A DNA stretch of 5,643 nt from a bacterium BMS3Bbin02 (GTDB lineage Bacteria > Actinomycetota > Acidimicrobiia > Spongiisociales > UBA5794), in the NCBI GenBank assembly GCA_002898115.1, contig BDTL01000002.1:1-5643 (forward strand). Reading direction: 5' to 3'. This document shows, piece by piece, positions 1-5,643 of this stretch (its first letter is position 1; each line of letters opens with the position of its first letter). The position numbers and the translations under genes were made by a program. Under the pieces are notes generated by a model. The model worked only from the letters and a program-made list of their open reading frames with translations. It did no database searches and was not told the origin of the DNA.

Positions 1-1
1 C

Positions 2-997
2 AATGGACCCGGCGACGCGAACGGCGTTTCGATCCCAGCATTGAGCGTTGTCATGCCGGCGTACAACGCTGAGGCATTCATTGACGAGGCAATCGAGAGC
101 ATTCTCGGTCAGACCTTCACCGATCTGGAACTCGTTGTCGTTGACGACGCTTCCACGGATCGGACCTGGAGCATCATCACCAAGCACGCCGCCGATGACC
201 CTCGTATCCGGACATTTCGTAACAAGACCAACCTGGGTGCAGCCGCGTCGATAAACCAGGGAGTCAACCTGGCAACGGCGCCCCTCATTGGCCGAATGGA
301 TGCTGACGATTTCTCCGAGCCGACCCGGTTCGAAAAGCAGGTCAACGAGTTGAGGGCGAACCCGCACTATGCCGTGGTTGGAACGTTTGCCTCACATACC
401 AACGAGCACGGCAAGATCATCGGTTTTTCAGCTACCGGTCCCAGGTCGGAGGCCGACTTCAACGCCCTACGCGAGGCGGGCAAGGCCACTTTGGTCTTTG
501 GTGGTACCGCATTGTTCACGAAAGAGCTCTTTGAACGAGTCGGGGGGTTCGATCCAAGTCTTCGAACGGCCGAGGATCTTGAGCTCTTTGATCGAATGGC
601 GGACCACGGCCCGATCGTGACGATTGCCGAACCCTTGCTCCACTACCGGCTGCACCCGGGTTCCACCGTCGGGAAGACGTTCTTTGAGGGTCGCCAGATC
701 CATAGGTTTGTCCAGGCACGCCGTCAAGCGCAGATCAAAGGGAAGGAGTTAACGGATCTGGAAGAATTCAAGGAATGGGAGCGAGGGCGCCCCATCTGGG
801 TCCGTATCGGTATCCGACTTGGAGACAGTGCGCAGTACCACTATCGAAAAGCCGGGATGGCGTACGGCCAGGGGGATAAGGCGGGATTCGTGTGGAACCT
901 CTTGAGAGCTTTTGTTGCCAATCCAGTGTGGGTAGTGCGCCGTCTCTGGCACCAGCGTCTATCACGCACGGCACGCTCTGAGGGCCGCATTGGTTAA
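2..997 (+). CDS. Family 2 glycosyltransferase (GT-A fold), probably 5'-partial
   Basis: The protein should transfer a sugar from a nucleotide-sugar donor to a surface glycan, lipid or polysaccharide precursor at the cytoplasmic face of the membrane. Donor and acceptor cannot be read from sequence. Numbering from a TTG codon at 41, the 318 residues show the GT2 opening SVVMPAYNAE (2-11), the nucleotide-binding VVVDDASTD (32-40), NLGAAASIN (64-72), the metal-binding DADD (87-90), GGTALF (154-159), GGFDPSL (168-174) and the catalytic-base region AEDLELF (177-183), followed by HYRLHPGS (201-208). The catalytic set looks complete. There is no clear membrane helix; the C-terminal end is basic. The TTG at 41 has no ribosome binding site. 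The frame is open to position 2, and Pro-Ala-Leu before SVVMP is typical of coding sequence in this family, so the real start is probably outside the window. It converges on the minus-strand gene ending at 1202. The family call is firm; the specific role is unknown. Confidence 0.9.
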   Translation, partial: NGPGDANGVSIPALSVVMPAYNAEAFIDEAIESILGQTFTDLELVVVDDASTDRTWSIITKHAADDPRIRTFRNKTNLGAAASINQGVNLATAPLIGRMDADDFSEPTRFEKQVNELRANPHYAVVGTFASHTNEHGKIIGFSATGPRSEADFNALREAGKATLVFGGTALFTKELFERVGGFDPSLRTAEDLELFDRMADHGPIVTIAEPLLHYRLHPGSTVGKTFFEGRQIHRFVQARRQAQIKGKELTDLEEFKEWERGRPIWVRIGIRLGDSAQYHYRKAGMAYGQGDKAGFVWNLLRAFVANPVWVVRRLWHQRLSRTARSEGRIG

Positions 998-1064
998 CCG
1001 GGATCCGTCGGTTTCTTCACGGTCCGCTTCGGTCGATTGCAGTGGACGAAGGGAACTACCTCAC

Positions 1065-1105
1065 CAGGGGACCGTCCATTGGACCCAGGGAACCGTCCGT
1101 TGGAC
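1065..1105. repeat. Pair of 20-bp imperfect direct repeats in the convergent intergenic gap
   Basis: Two 20-bp copies lie at 1065-1084 and 1086-1105, separated by one base, and differ at two positions. Both start CAGGG, contain ACCGTCC and end TTGGAC. Each copy holds GTCC and GGAC arms three bases apart, so it can form a small hairpin by itself. A weaker related string, TGGACGAAGGGAAC, occurs just upstream near 1042-1055. The pair sits immediately before the strong hairpin at 1107-1145. No coding potential is convincing here. The function is unknown; the repeats may be part of the transcript ends of the converging genes or a small intergenic repeat family. Confidence 0.6.
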
Positions 1106-1106
1106 G

Positions 1107-1145
1107 AAAAAGAGGTGGGGTCCCGTGTTCGGGACCCCACCTCTT
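1107..1145 (-). terminator. Intrinsic terminator of the propeller/SLH gene, possibly bidirectional
   Basis: A perfect 15-bp inverted repeat, with arms at 1110-1124 and 1131-1145, encloses a six-base loop (1125-1130). Read on the minus strand, the GC-rich stem runs into a T5 run (1111-1107), the layout of a Rho-independent terminator. It lies 56 bases past the TAG stop at 1202-1204 of the minus-strand gene. On the plus strand the stem is followed by GTCTCATC, a poor U-tract, so termination of the glycosyltransferase transcript from the left is possible but weaker. Confidence 0.85.
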
Positions 1146-1201
1146 GTCTCATCAACGTGATCTGTGTTTCTCGTTTTCCCGGTCCGCCGGAATAAGACCC
1201 T

Positions 1202-3781
1202 CTACAGGTCGCCTGCCCGGTTGAGGAATGCAGCCATCTGGCCACGAGTCACTGAATCGTTCGGACAGAAGTTGTCGTTTGTCGGCGGGTTACAGCCCTT
1301 GGTGATCCCGGCCGCAGCCAACTTTGCAATATCTGTCTCAAACACGGAGCCGTCGTCGTCGGTGAAGGTATTGCCACCACCATCGTCGGTGAGACTCAGA
1401 GCCCGGACCAGGAACGCAGCCATCTGGCCACGAGTCACTGAATCGTTCGGACAGAAGTTGTCGTTTGTCGGCGGGTTACAGCCCTTGGTGATCCCGGCCG
1501 CAGCCAACTTCGCGATATCAGCTTCGAAGATCGAGTTGTCGTCGTCGGTGAACGTGTTGCCGCCACCGTCGTCGGTGAGACCCAGGAACCGGACCAGGAA
1601 TGCGGCCATGGCGCCGCGAGTTACCGGATCATCGGGACAGAACTCATCGTTCGCCGGGGGGTTACAGCCCTTGGTGATCCCCGCTTCGGCCAACCACAAG
1701 ATATTCCCGACAAACTGGCTGTTGCCGATATCACCCAACACGGTGAAATTCACCTCGGTGGAATCAGATCCGATATCGTCAGTCGCCGTCACTGTCACCG
1801 TGTGGAGGCCACCGAGTGATGGTGTGAAGTTAAGTGATGCGCCCGATCCGGTGGCGACTTCCGCTCCGAAACGCTCCACCGACCAGGCATAGGTCACGAT
1901 GCCCGCACCACCTGATACGGCCGAGTTAAACGTTGCGGTGACGCCGGGGGCCCCGAACGACGGGCCATCAACAGACACACTGATCGGACTTGCAGCGATG
2001 TCGATCGAGACGGTTACCACTCCGGAGAGATTCCCGCCAGGGTCTTGTGCCTGGTATGTGAACGAATCAGAGAACGTCGCAGAACCGTCATGGGTGTAGG
2101 TGAACGAGCCATTGGCGTTGAGTGTCAGCGTTCCGTTCGACACGTCGCTAACCAGCACCGCGGTCAATGCCAGACCCTCAGGATCCGAATCGTTCCCCAA
2201 TACGCCCGGCGCTGTGGTAGTCAGCAGGCCCCCGTTTGTGACCCCGTAGGGTCCATCAGCGACCGCTGTCGGATCATCATCGAGCGGATTTATCGTGAGC
2301 GACACAGTCGCTACCGAACCCTGGACCGAACCCTGTACAGGCCGGTAGGTGAACGAATCAGAGAGTGTCTCGGAACCGTCATGGGTGTAGCCAAATGAGC
2401 CATCCGCATTGAGTGTCAGCGTTCCGTTCGACACATCGCCAACTAATACGGCGGTGACGGTTCCCACAGATGCGGTGAGCGTCTCGTCGTTGCTCAGAAC
2501 ACCCGCGGCTGCGATGTTGACTGTGGCCCCTTCATCGACCGAATAGCCGTCGGCGGCACCGATAAGCGCGGGTTGCCAATCGGACTCAACGTGGGTTGCC
2601 GGTGAGGTTGCACTACCGATCTGTGTTGCCGCGCCGCTGCCGTCAGAAGCGGTAACGAAGGTCTTGTCACCACCGGTGTCGCCACGTCGGAAGGCGATCT
2701 GAGTGCCGTCCGGTGACCACGCCGGCTCCCGATCATTGTCGGTGCCGGTGTTGCCGGGCCCGGTAATTTGTTGGGTGGCGAATGTTGTCGAGTTAACAGT
2801 CCAAATGTTCGAGTCGGATCCAGACAGTTGGAAGGCCACTGTCGTGCCGTCCGGCGACCAGGACGGACGTGATGCGTGGTTGCCGAACGATCCACCGGTG
2901 GTGAGATTTACTTCTCCGGAGCCATCCACAGAGGAGAATCGGTAGACATCCGAGTTGCCGTTGCGAGTTGTCGTAAATGCGATGATGTTCGCCGTTGGAG
3001 ACCACGCCGGGTATCGGTCGCTGTACGTAGGTGTTGTTCCCCCTGCGCTGAGCTGTGTCCCGGCCGGTGAGGAGCCATCCGCAGGGGCCTTGAAGATCTG
3101 GGCGTATGTGCCACCGATGGTGTAGGTGTCGCCGATATTCCATTGGTTATCGGTACCGCCGGCGAGTGCGGCACTCAGGGTGATCTGGTTTACGGAGTCG
3201 ATTGTTAACACTGTTCCGGTGGAACCGTCGGCGACGTTTGTCACCGTCATCCCGACAACTACTCCTTCGGCGACGAAGTCGGCGACACCGTCCGTGAGTA
3301 CCAACCCGGTGACATCTTCTGCAGTCGCGGTTCCAGCGCTGGGCTGCCAACTGATTCCGCGGTTGTATGCGATCGTTGTCCCGTCGGGGGACCAGGACGG
3401 TTCACCGTCGGTACTTCCGCTGCTGACCTGCGTCCATGTACCCGAATCTGATAGAGATGGCCCGCTCGGATCGAAATCCGCGATCCAGATCCTCGCGACA
3501 CCCGACTGATCGCGTGAGAACGCGATCTGTGTGCCATCGGGGCTGAACACGGGGTCCGCCTCGGAGCTAACGGGGGAGTTCGTGAGGTTTGTCGGTGCGG
3601 CGCTGCCATCAGACGGCATTGCATACAGTTCGAACCCGTCCATGAACACAATCCAGCCATTGCCACCTGGATATGCGGCTTGGGCTTGCTGGGTTGCCAT
3701 CAACGAAATGGATCCGAGCACCAATACAAACGCCAACAGCGTTATCAAGGAGCGCCGGCTCCTCTCAGCAACAACATTCAT
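1202..3781 (-). CDS. Secreted TolB/PD40-type beta-propeller protein with VCBS, PKD and three SLH-like domains
   Basis: This is an 859-residue exported surface protein whose substrate or ligand is unknown. The ATG at 3781 is chosen because GAGAGG lies 8 bases upstream and a typical signal peptide follows: RSRR, a hydrophobic core at about 12-28, and a likely cut near QAQAA (32-36). A TTG at 3826 in the same frame would add 15 polar residues before the signal peptide and is less likely. Residues 42-408 form a six-blade propeller, with SPDGTQIAF-type motifs at about 80, 130, 260 (degenerate SPTANIIAF), 308 and 355, and a closing SDWQPALIG. Blade 3 carries an insertion of about 80 residues (143-225). 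Next come two VCBS/cadherin-like domains (412-498 and 504-595, each with SNGTLTLNA and YTHDGS), a PKD-like domain (599-682, YAWSV, HTVTVTATD) and three SLH-like repeats (from about 689, 751 and 814, 62-residue period). No enzyme motif is seen. The domain families are clear; the biological role is not. Surface binding, signalling or wall-attached scaffolding are all possible. Confidence 0.93.
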   Translation of the reverse strand: MNVVAERSRRSLITLLAFVLVLGSISLMATQQAQAAYPGGNGWIVFMDGFELYAMPSDGSAAPTNLTNSPVSSEADPVFSPDGTQIAFSRDQSGVARIWIADFDPSGPSLSDSGTWTQVSSGSTDGEPSWSPDGTTIAYNRGISWQPSAGTATAEDVTGLVLTDGVADFVAEGVVVGMTVTNVADGSTGTVLTIDSVNQITLSAALAGGTDNQWNIGDTYTIGGTYAQIFKAPADGSSPAGTQLSAGGTTPTYSDRYPAWSPTANIIAFTTTRNGNSDVYRFSSVDGSGEVNLTTGGSFGNHASRPSWSPDGTTVAFQLSGSDSNIWTVNSTTFATQQITGPGNTGTDNDREPAWSPDGTQIAFRRGDTGGDKTFVTASDGSGAATQIGSATSPATHVESDWQPALIGAADGYSVDEGATVNIAAAGVLSNDETLTASVGTVTAVLVGDVSNGTLTLNADGSFGYTHDGSETLSDSFTYRPVQGSVQGSVATVSLTINPLDDDPTAVADGPYGVTNGGLLTTTAPGVLGNDSDPEGLALTAVLVSDVSNGTLTLNANGSFTYTHDGSATFSDSFTYQAQDPGGNLSGVVTVSIDIAASPISVSVDGPSFGAPGVTATFNSAVSGGAGIVTYAWSVERFGAEVATGSGASLNFTPSLGGLHTVTVTATDDIGSDSTEVNFTVLGDIGNSQFVGNILWLAEAGITKGCNPPANDEFCPDDPVTRGAMAAFLVRFLGLTDDGGGNTFTDDDNSIFEADIAKLAAAGITKGCNPPTNDNFCPNDSVTRGQMAAFLVRALSLTDDGGGNTFTDDDGSVFETDIAKLAAAGITKGCNPPTNDNFCPNDSVTRGQMAAFLNRAGDL
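1213..2450. repeat. Copy 1 of a long dispersed direct repeat (shared tail of the two surface genes)
   Basis: This stretch encodes the VCBS-VCBS-PKD-SLH tail and is collinear with about 4005-5275 in the same orientation, starting about 2.8 kb away. Similarity is high along long nucleotide stretches, especially in the SLH part and around the YTHDGS-coding segments. It fades 5' of the SNGTLTLN segment of the first VCBS domain. Ends are approximate because they were judged by eye. Confidence 0.75.
1214..1717 (-). repeat. Three tandem SLH-like units (62 codons each) of the propeller gene
   Basis: Equivalent positions in the three units start at 1230, 1416 and 1602, an exact 186-bp period. The last two units of the protein share a 95-bp stretch without a mismatch (1230-1324 and 1416-1510). 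Each unit reads roughly LA.AGITKGCNPP, then FCP, then VTRG.MAAFL.R, and units are joined by TDDGGGNTFTDDD. SLH domains in known families bind pyruvylated or related secondary wall polymers. Here the usual TRAE motif is replaced by TRGA or TRGQ, so binding to the same ligand is inferred only. Confidence 0.85.
3107..3355 (-). other. Segment encoding an insertion domain inside propeller blade 3
   Basis: The blade-3 strand IAYNRG is separated from its expected continuation, the AQIFKAPADGSS strand, by about 80 residues (about 143-225 of the protein). The other blades pass directly from the SPDG strand to the next strand with only short loops. The insert is Val/Thr/Gly-rich and looks like a small all-beta module, with motifs DFVAEGVVVGMTVTN, TIDSVNQITLS and WNIGDTYTI. 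I do not recognise a named family. Boundaries are approximate. Confidence 0.55.
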
Positions 3782-3789
3782 GACTGAAA

Positions 3790-3795
3790 CCTCTC
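3790..3795 (-). promoter_or_regulatory. Ribosome binding site fixing the start of the propeller gene
   Basis: On the minus strand GAGAGG stands 8 bases before the ATG at 3781-3779. It favours this start over the in-frame TTG at 3826-3824 and leaves a well-formed signal peptide at the N terminus. Confidence 0.75.
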
Positions 3796-3825
3796 GACTT
3801 CCGGATTGATCGTCTCTATCTGCCA

Positions 3826-3860
3826 ACTATATGTACAACTCATGGGGATGTACTACTCAT
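3826..3860 (-). promoter_or_regulatory. Near-identical 13-bp direct repeats over a possible core promoter
   Basis: ATGTACAACTCAT (3831-3843) and ATGTACTACTCAT (3848-3860), plus-strand reading, differ at one base and are separated by GGGG, giving a 17-bp period. On the minus strand a TATAGT (3831-3826) could serve as a -10 box about 45 bases before the start codon. The hexamer 17 bases upstream of it (AGTACA) is a poor -35 box. The repeats would then cover the -35 box and spacer, a common place for a regulator to act. The repeats are directly visible; the promoter and operator roles are inferred. Confidence 0.4.
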
Positions 3861-3885
3861 ATGGAATTCGTTGTAAAATCTTACG

Positions 3886-3927
3886 CATCGGCCCCAGCAT
3901 ATCATCGGCCCCGATCTGTCGTTTTGA
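3886..3927 (-). promoter_or_regulatory. Two GGGGCCGATG boxes, one resembling a sigma-28/WhiG-type -10 element
   Basis: On the minus strand GGGGCCGATG occurs exactly twice, at 3912-3903 and 3895-3886, again with a 17-bp period. The upstream copy continues as GCCGATGA (3909-3902), one base from the sigma-28/WhiG-class -10 consensus GCCGATAA. A TCAAAACG (3927-3920) lies 14 bases upstream of it, near the place expected for a TAAA-type -35. This could start a transcript about 115 bases before the propeller gene. A repressor or activator binding the boxes is the alternative. The motif is visible; the function is inferred. Confidence 0.3.
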
Positions 3928-3982
3928 GATCTCCTCACGACGCTGCCGGGAACGTCCGCACGCTAGGTCTGAACCCGGAGCC

Positions 3983-5643
3983 TCATGGTGACACGATGGC
4001 GTCTGCTCGGTTGAGGAACGCGGCCATCTGGCCACGAGTTACCGAATCGTTCGGACAAAATCTGTCGTTTGTTGGAGGGTTGCAGCCCAAAGTGATCCCG
4101 GCTGCGGCCAACTTTGCGATATCGGCCTCGAACACCGAGCCGTCGTCGTCGGTGAACGTATTACCGCCACCATCATCGGTGAGGCCCAGGGCCCGGACCA
4201 GGAACGCGGCCATGGCGCCACGGGTCACCGGATCATCCGGGCAGAACTTGTCGTTTGTTGGAGGGTTGCAGCCCTTGGTGATCCCGGCTGTAGCGAGCTT
4301 TGCGATGTCCGCCTCGAAGATCGAGCTGTTGTCGTCGGTGAACGTATTACCGCCACCGTCGTCGGTGAGGCCGAGGAATCGCACCAGGAATGCAGCCATG
4401 GCGCCGCGAGTGACCGGATCATCGGGGCAGAACTTGTCGTTCGCCGGGGGGTTACAGCCCTTGGTTATCCCCGTTTCGGCCAACCACAGAATGCTGCCGG
4501 CGAACTGGCTCTCTCCGATGTCGCCCAACGCCGTGATATCGATCTCGGCAGAGTCGGACCCGGTGTTGTCGCTGGCTGTCACCGTCACTGCATAGCGCCC
4601 ACCAAAGGATGGTGTGAAATCGATTGATGCACCGGAACCGGTGGCGACTGTCACCCCGAAACGCTTCACGCTCCACGCATACGTTACGGTGCCCGCACCG
4701 CCGGACGTGGCCGAGCTAAACGACGCGAGAACACCAGGGGCTGCGAACGACGGACCATCAACAGTGACACTGATCGGATCCGGGGCGACCGCGATATCGA
4801 TCGAGACGGTCGCTACCCCGGAGAGGTTTCCGCCCGGGTCTTGCGCCTGGTATGTGAACGAGTCAGAAAGCGTCGCCGAGCCGTCATGGGTGTAGGTGAA
4901 CGAGCCATCCGCGTTGAGTGTGAGTGACCCGTTGGAGGCGTCGCTCACCAGCACGGCCGTCAACGTCAGACCCTCAGGGTCCGAGTCGTTCGCCAACACG
5001 CCGGGGGCGCCGACCGCCAGCGCTGCGCCGTTGTCGACATCGTACGGGCCTTCACCGGTGGCAGTCGGATCATCATCGACCGGGTTTACCGTTATCGATA
5101 CCGTTGTCACCGTACCCTGGGTCACCGTGCCTGACTGGTCGGTCTGGATTGGGCGATACGTGAACGAGTCGGTCAATGTTTCGGAACCATCATGGGTGTA
5201 GGTGAATGACCCGTCGGGGTTGAGCGTCAGCGTCCCGTTCGAGACGTCGCTGACCAATACCGCAGACATCGGTCCGAGCTCGTTCGTGGTCCAGGTTGTT
5301 GCACCCGGGATTGCTCCGACACCGCGGACGTCATTCTTCAGCACACCGGACCCGGTGACGGCAAGCGTGCCCCCCTCGGCCACCGCAAACCCGGAGTCCG
5401 GTTTCCCTTCGGCCGAACCCACTCGTATCACCCAGAAAACCTCGTCCTTGCGGATCGAACGACGGATAAAGTTGTTGTCGGCTGCTGGACGAACCTGGCT
5501 CACATGAGCCTCGATGGCCTGGGACTTGGGGTTGTTGGGGAGATACGTGTTCTGCATTGACGCCGGGACGACAATGGCTTGGCGTTGGTCCCACACCAAC
5601 TCGCCGCCGGAATCACATTCGGGCCAGCCTTCGGTACATTCTT
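3983..5643 (-). CDS. SLH-anchored surface protein with VCBS and PKD domains, N terminus outside window
   Basis: The frame is open to the right edge, so this is the C-terminal part (about 553 codons) of a larger protein. A TTG at 5599-5597 is only an internal codon: the preceding frame reads smoothly, includes two cysteines (ECTEGWPECDSGGE), and the TTG is not followed by a signal peptide. Numbered from that TTG, residues 1-66 match nothing I can name. Two VCBS/cadherin-like domains follow (about 67-172 and 178-269), each with SNGTLTLN or SNGSLTLN plus YTHDGS, then a PKD-like domain (275-357, TYAWSVKRFG, YAVTVTASD) and three SLH-like repeats (from about 364, 427 and 489, 62-residue period). 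The tail is collinear with and very similar to that of the downstream propeller protein. The last unit has ITLG instead of ITKG. A secreted, wall-attached role is inferred; the export signal must lie outside the window. The gene ends 201 bases before the next start with no obvious terminator, so co-transcription is possible. Confidence 0.9.
   Translation of the reverse strand, partial: ECTEGWPECDSGGELVWDQRQAIVVPASMQNTYLPNNPKSQAIEAHVSQVRPAADNNFIRRSIRKDEVFWVIRVGSAEGKPDSGFAVAEGGTLAVTGSGVLKNDVRGVGAIPGATTWTTNELGPMSAVLVSDVSNGTLTLNPDGSFTYTHDGSETLTDSFTYRPIQTDQSGTVTQGTVTTVSITVNPVDDDPTATGEGPYDVDNGAALAVGAPGVLANDSDPEGLTLTAVLVSDASNGSLTLNADGSFTYTHDGSATLSDSFTYQAQDPGGNLSGVATVSIDIAVAPDPISVTVDGPSFAAPGVLASFSSATSGGAGTVTYAWSVKRFGVTVATGSGASIDFTPSFGGRYAVTVTASDNTGSDSAEIDITALGDIGESQFAGSILWLAETGITKGCNPPANDKFCPDDPVTRGAMAAFLVRFLGLTDDGGGNTFTDDNSSIFEADIAKLATAGITKGCNPPTNDKFCPDDPVTRGAMAAFLVRALGLTDDGGGNTFTDDDGSVFEADIAKLAAAGITLGCNPPTNDRFCPNDSVTRGQMAAFLNRADAIVSP
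4005..5275. repeat. Copy 2 of the long dispersed direct repeat
   Basis: This is the partner of the stretch at about 1213-2450. It marks a duplication of the C-terminal chassis of the surface protein genes. Small length differences occur in the first VCBS domain, where this copy has a longer segment after FTYRP. Confidence 0.75.
4007..4510 (-). repeat. Three tandem SLH-like units of the upstream paralogue
   Basis: Equivalent positions begin at 4020, 4206 and 4392, the same exact 186-bp period as in the neighbouring gene. Units contain GCNPP, FCP and VTRG.MAAFL, joined by TDDGGGNTFTDD. Here the three units are more divergent from each other than the last two units of the propeller gene. Confidence 0.82.

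Noticed and set aside
996..1017. Possible weak terminator of the glycosyltransferase (AACCG/CGGTT stem followed by TCTT)
   Set aside because: Only a 5-bp stem with an 8-base loop and an interrupted T run; too weak to call.
1042..1224. Small plus-strand frame (60 codons) across the intergenic repeats and terminator
   Set aside because: It runs through the hairpin and into the antisense of the SLH gene, with no protein-like features.
1230..1700. Regular 186-bp repeats considered as a CRISPR or satellite array
   Set aside because: The period equals 62 codons of an intact frame and encodes SLH-like units, so these are protein repeats.
1164..1892. Long plus-strand open frame (242 codons) opposite the SLH/PKD part of the propeller gene
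   Set aside because: It is antisense to a clearly coding, domain-rich frame. Its repeated RNAA.WPRVTESFGQ pattern is just the reverse reading of the SLH repeats.
3782..3826. Extended start of the propeller protein at a TTG (3826)
   Set aside because: It would put 15 polar residues before a normal signal peptide. The ATG at 3781 has a good ribosome binding site.
3886..3912. GGGGCCGATG boxes considered as part of a riboswitch (cyclic dinucleotide type)
   Set aside because: The surrounding bases do not supply the conserved stems or motifs of those riboswitches that I can recall.
3853..4035. Small minus-strand frame (60 codons) spanning the end of the truncated gene and the gap
   Set aside because: Its first part is an out-of-frame reading of the SLH gene and the rest covers the regulatory repeats; no ribosome binding site or recognisable sequence.
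3831..4595. Long plus-strand open frame (254 codons) similar to the one at 1164-1892
   Set aside because: The similarity to the other antisense frame follows from the sense-strand paralogy. It has no ribosome binding site and no domain logic of its own.

Overview
The window looks like chromosomal DNA of a moderately GC-rich, Gram-positive-type bacterium, most likely an actinobacterium and plausibly of the Acidimicrobiia type. The lineage is inferred, not proven. It rests on codon use and on the style of the surface-anchor repeats: SLH-like units carrying GCNPP..ND.FCP..VTRG.MAAFL, two cysteines per unit, and a Thr/Asp-rich spacer. I recall this style from large secreted actinobacterial proteins.

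Layout. (1) Positions 2-997, + strand: a family 2 glycosyltransferase whose true start is probably left of the window. (2) 998-1201: a convergent intergenic gap with a pair of near-identical 20-bp repeats and a perfect 15-bp-stem hairpin ending in a T run on the minus strand, which is the terminator of the next gene. (3) 1202-3781, - strand: a secreted 859-residue modular protein made of a signal peptide, a six-blade TolB/PD40-type beta-propeller with a foreign-looking insertion in blade 3, two VCBS/cadherin-like domains, one PKD-like domain and three SLH-like repeats. (4) 3782-3982: a 201-bp gap containing the ribosome binding site and two different pairs of short direct repeats, each with a 17-bp period. 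These are the best regulatory candidates here. (5) 3983-5643, - strand: the C-terminal part of a paralogue with the same VCBS-VCBS-PKD-SLH-SLH-SLH tail but a different N-terminal part, running off the right edge.

How the genes fit together. The two minus-strand genes are a tandem pair built on one C-terminal chassis. The VCBS and PKD domains would act as a stalk and the three SLH-like repeats as the attachment to a wall polymer, with different N-terminal modules displayed outward. The glycosyltransferase lies in the opposite, convergent orientation and need not be functionally linked, although a role in a surface glycan would be compatible. The most notable observations are the chassis reuse, a 95-bp perfect repeat that points to recent homogenisation of SLH units, and the paired 17-bp-period motifs in the promoter region. 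I see no RNA genes, CRISPR arrays, transposases or origins.
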